In this document: positions 62,669 to 64,000 of the stretch, piece after piece
How positions within the stretch are numbered: the first letter of the stretch is position 1
Layout of the letters: the number at the start of each line of letters is the position of its first letter
From: Phaseolus vulgaris
Lineage: Eukaryota; Streptophyta; Magnoliopsida; Fabales; Fabaceae
Direction of reading: 5' to 3'
Length of the DNA stretch: 64,000 bases
NCBI RefSeq assembly: GCF_000499845.2
Contig: NC_023758.2
Coordinates: forward strand, 4,380,311-4,444,310
Translations under genes and position numbers: made by a program
The notes under the pieces: model-generated
What the model saw: only the letters and a program-made list of their open reading frames with translations
The model's database searches: none
Told to the model about the DNA's origin: nothing

Positions 62669-64000
62669 TTTTTTTATCCAAAATCGTAATTTGTGAAAAG
62701 AAATTATACAAATTTGGTGCAAAAACAAAGTAAAACACCATCTAAATTCTATTCTTTGGGAATAAAAAGTATATGTGGGTGATTTTGATGCCTCCACATG
62801 CAACAGAAGCAAATTAGTGGCACAGATTGTGTTTCTTTCTTTCTCTTTCGTTGCTTTTAGATGTCATGAAGGACTATGAGGGTGTTGGAGAATAGGGCCC
62901 CAGATCTGTTTAAACCACGAGAAGAAACAACGGTTAAATAGTTGCAACGATGATAAATCAAAGAGAGTGGTGACCAGCACAAAGAAGCTCCTTTATATGG
63001 GTGTGTTGTGCTTGTCCAAGAAGAAATTTGACATATATTTCAAAGTGATACTGTCAAAGAAAAGAGTAGATTCACGAGAATGTACACATTGTTCAGTATT
63101 TGTATTTCATTTCCTTTCTTAGCATTATTTTGGTCATAGCGGTCCCATGCATGCTTTAGACCATATTCACAAGATTTTGTGATGATTCCTCGACCTCTCT
63201 CTTTTCTTTCTTTTTCCTTCCTTTTGCTGTCTCTGTCTCTCCACTGATTGCTGGATCAACAACTTTTTAACATACACAATTTTCAGCCTCTCTCTTTCAA
63301 GGAATTGTAAAGCAGACTGAACCGTTTTATTTTCATGTATCCAACGCCTATGTGTATCTGCAAAAGAGTTCCGATGATAAAGTAAAAATCAGATTATTAA
63401 CTAATACCACATACTGATAAATGGTACTGAGGGTGAAATTGGGGGTGGAAAGTGACACCTTTTTTATCTTCTTTCATGTTGGTGTCTCTCTCAAATCATA
63501 TTTGCATGAATCTTTTTTCCGTATCAGGTTGATATCTCAGAATCAAAGTCTTTCAAACTATGCTTCCAAGGAAAAAAAGACGCGTCCCCTCTACCCACAC
63601 AAACATCTTATCATTCACTTTAATTAGTCTTTTCTTTCAATTGAAAATGCAGCCCATGTTCCTAATTTTTCTTTTCCTTTTCATCTGTTCTTTCATTGTT
63701 GGGGTCCTGCTGCAGACACTTTGATCAACACTGTGTGATTAAAAAGATATGAAGCAAAAGTGACCCTTTTGCTATTCTTTGACCAAAACACTAATTTCAA
63801 AAGAGATCCCAATAGATCATCGCATTGATTAATTCCGGGGAACAAAAAGAACTAATGGGGATTTCTTAACCATTTTATTTAGGAAAAAAATTACGGCTAG
63901 CAGAATCTAATTATCCAAATTAAGCTTTTTTTGGGAAGCATGGAGACAAGATTGGGTGGCCCCGTAGGTAACATATGGCAATTAAAACAGATCCTTGCCT
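62669..64000. other. Gene-free right edge of the window
   Basis: Mixed AT-rich and CT-rich DNA (for example a CT-rich stretch near 63190-63245). The 63421-63627 open frame matches nothing I know. It may be promoter DNA of a gene beyond the window, but nothing shows this directly. Confidence 0.35.

Noticed and set aside
43203..64000. tRNA or microRNA genes in the gene-free regions
   Set aside because: I looked for tRNA T-loop-like GGTTCGAATCC and for common plant microRNA sequences (miR156, 159, 160, 164, 166, 169, 172, 396) by eye and found none. A covariance or hairpin search could still find some.

Overview
This is a plant nuclear window, almost certainly from a legume of the bean tribe and most likely Phaseolus (inference). 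Reasons: GT-AG introns; a 2-hydroxyisoflavanone dehydratase (HID) gene, an isoflavonoid-pathway enzyme typical of legumes; AT-rich intergenic DNA with legume-style TRIM, MITE and LTR relics; and a ~20.6 kb tandem array of ~535 bp monomers resembling, in size and organisation, the ~528 bp subtelomeric khipu satellite described from Phaseolus. The identification with khipu is from memory and was not tested by alignment.

Layout. 150-8172 (+): 19-exon gene for an armadillo-repeat plus BTB protein of the ARIA/ABAP1 type (707 aa). 9627-9912 and 11094-11247 (-): two decayed 3' ends of carboxylesterase (CXE) genes, with a CACTA-type MITE between them. 11265-31871: satellite array of 37 recognisable monomers. 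Its left third is a homogenised three-monomer higher-order repeat (~1.61 kb), its right end is a diverged subfamily, and it is interrupted by a solo LTR (24613-25709) with a perfect 5-bp target duplication. 33789-34757 (+): intact single-exon HID gene with Thr in place of the usual esterase Ser. 36400-43202 (-): 12-exon gene for kinase-associated protein phosphatase (KAPP; signal anchor, FHA, PP2C; 581 aa). 54811-55677 (+): single-exon FANTASTIC FOUR (FAF) gene. The remainder (about 43.2-54.8 and 55.7-64 kb) holds no gene I can support, only AT-rich DNA, MITEs, TRIM/LTR relics and simple repeats.

How it fits together. ARIA, KAPP and a FAF gene are also near neighbours on Arabidopsis chromosome 5 (recalled as At5g19330, At5g19280, At5g19260). 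The window therefore looks like an ancient conserved block into which a CXE cluster (one surviving member, HID, and two dead ones) and a satellite array were added. The genes do not form a pathway: ARIA belongs to ABA-related transcription or cell-cycle control, KAPP to receptor-kinase signalling, FAF to shoot-meristem control and HID to isoflavone synthesis.

All exon boundaries were derived by hand from reading frame, GT-AG sites and remembered family sequence. No alignment or transcript data were available.
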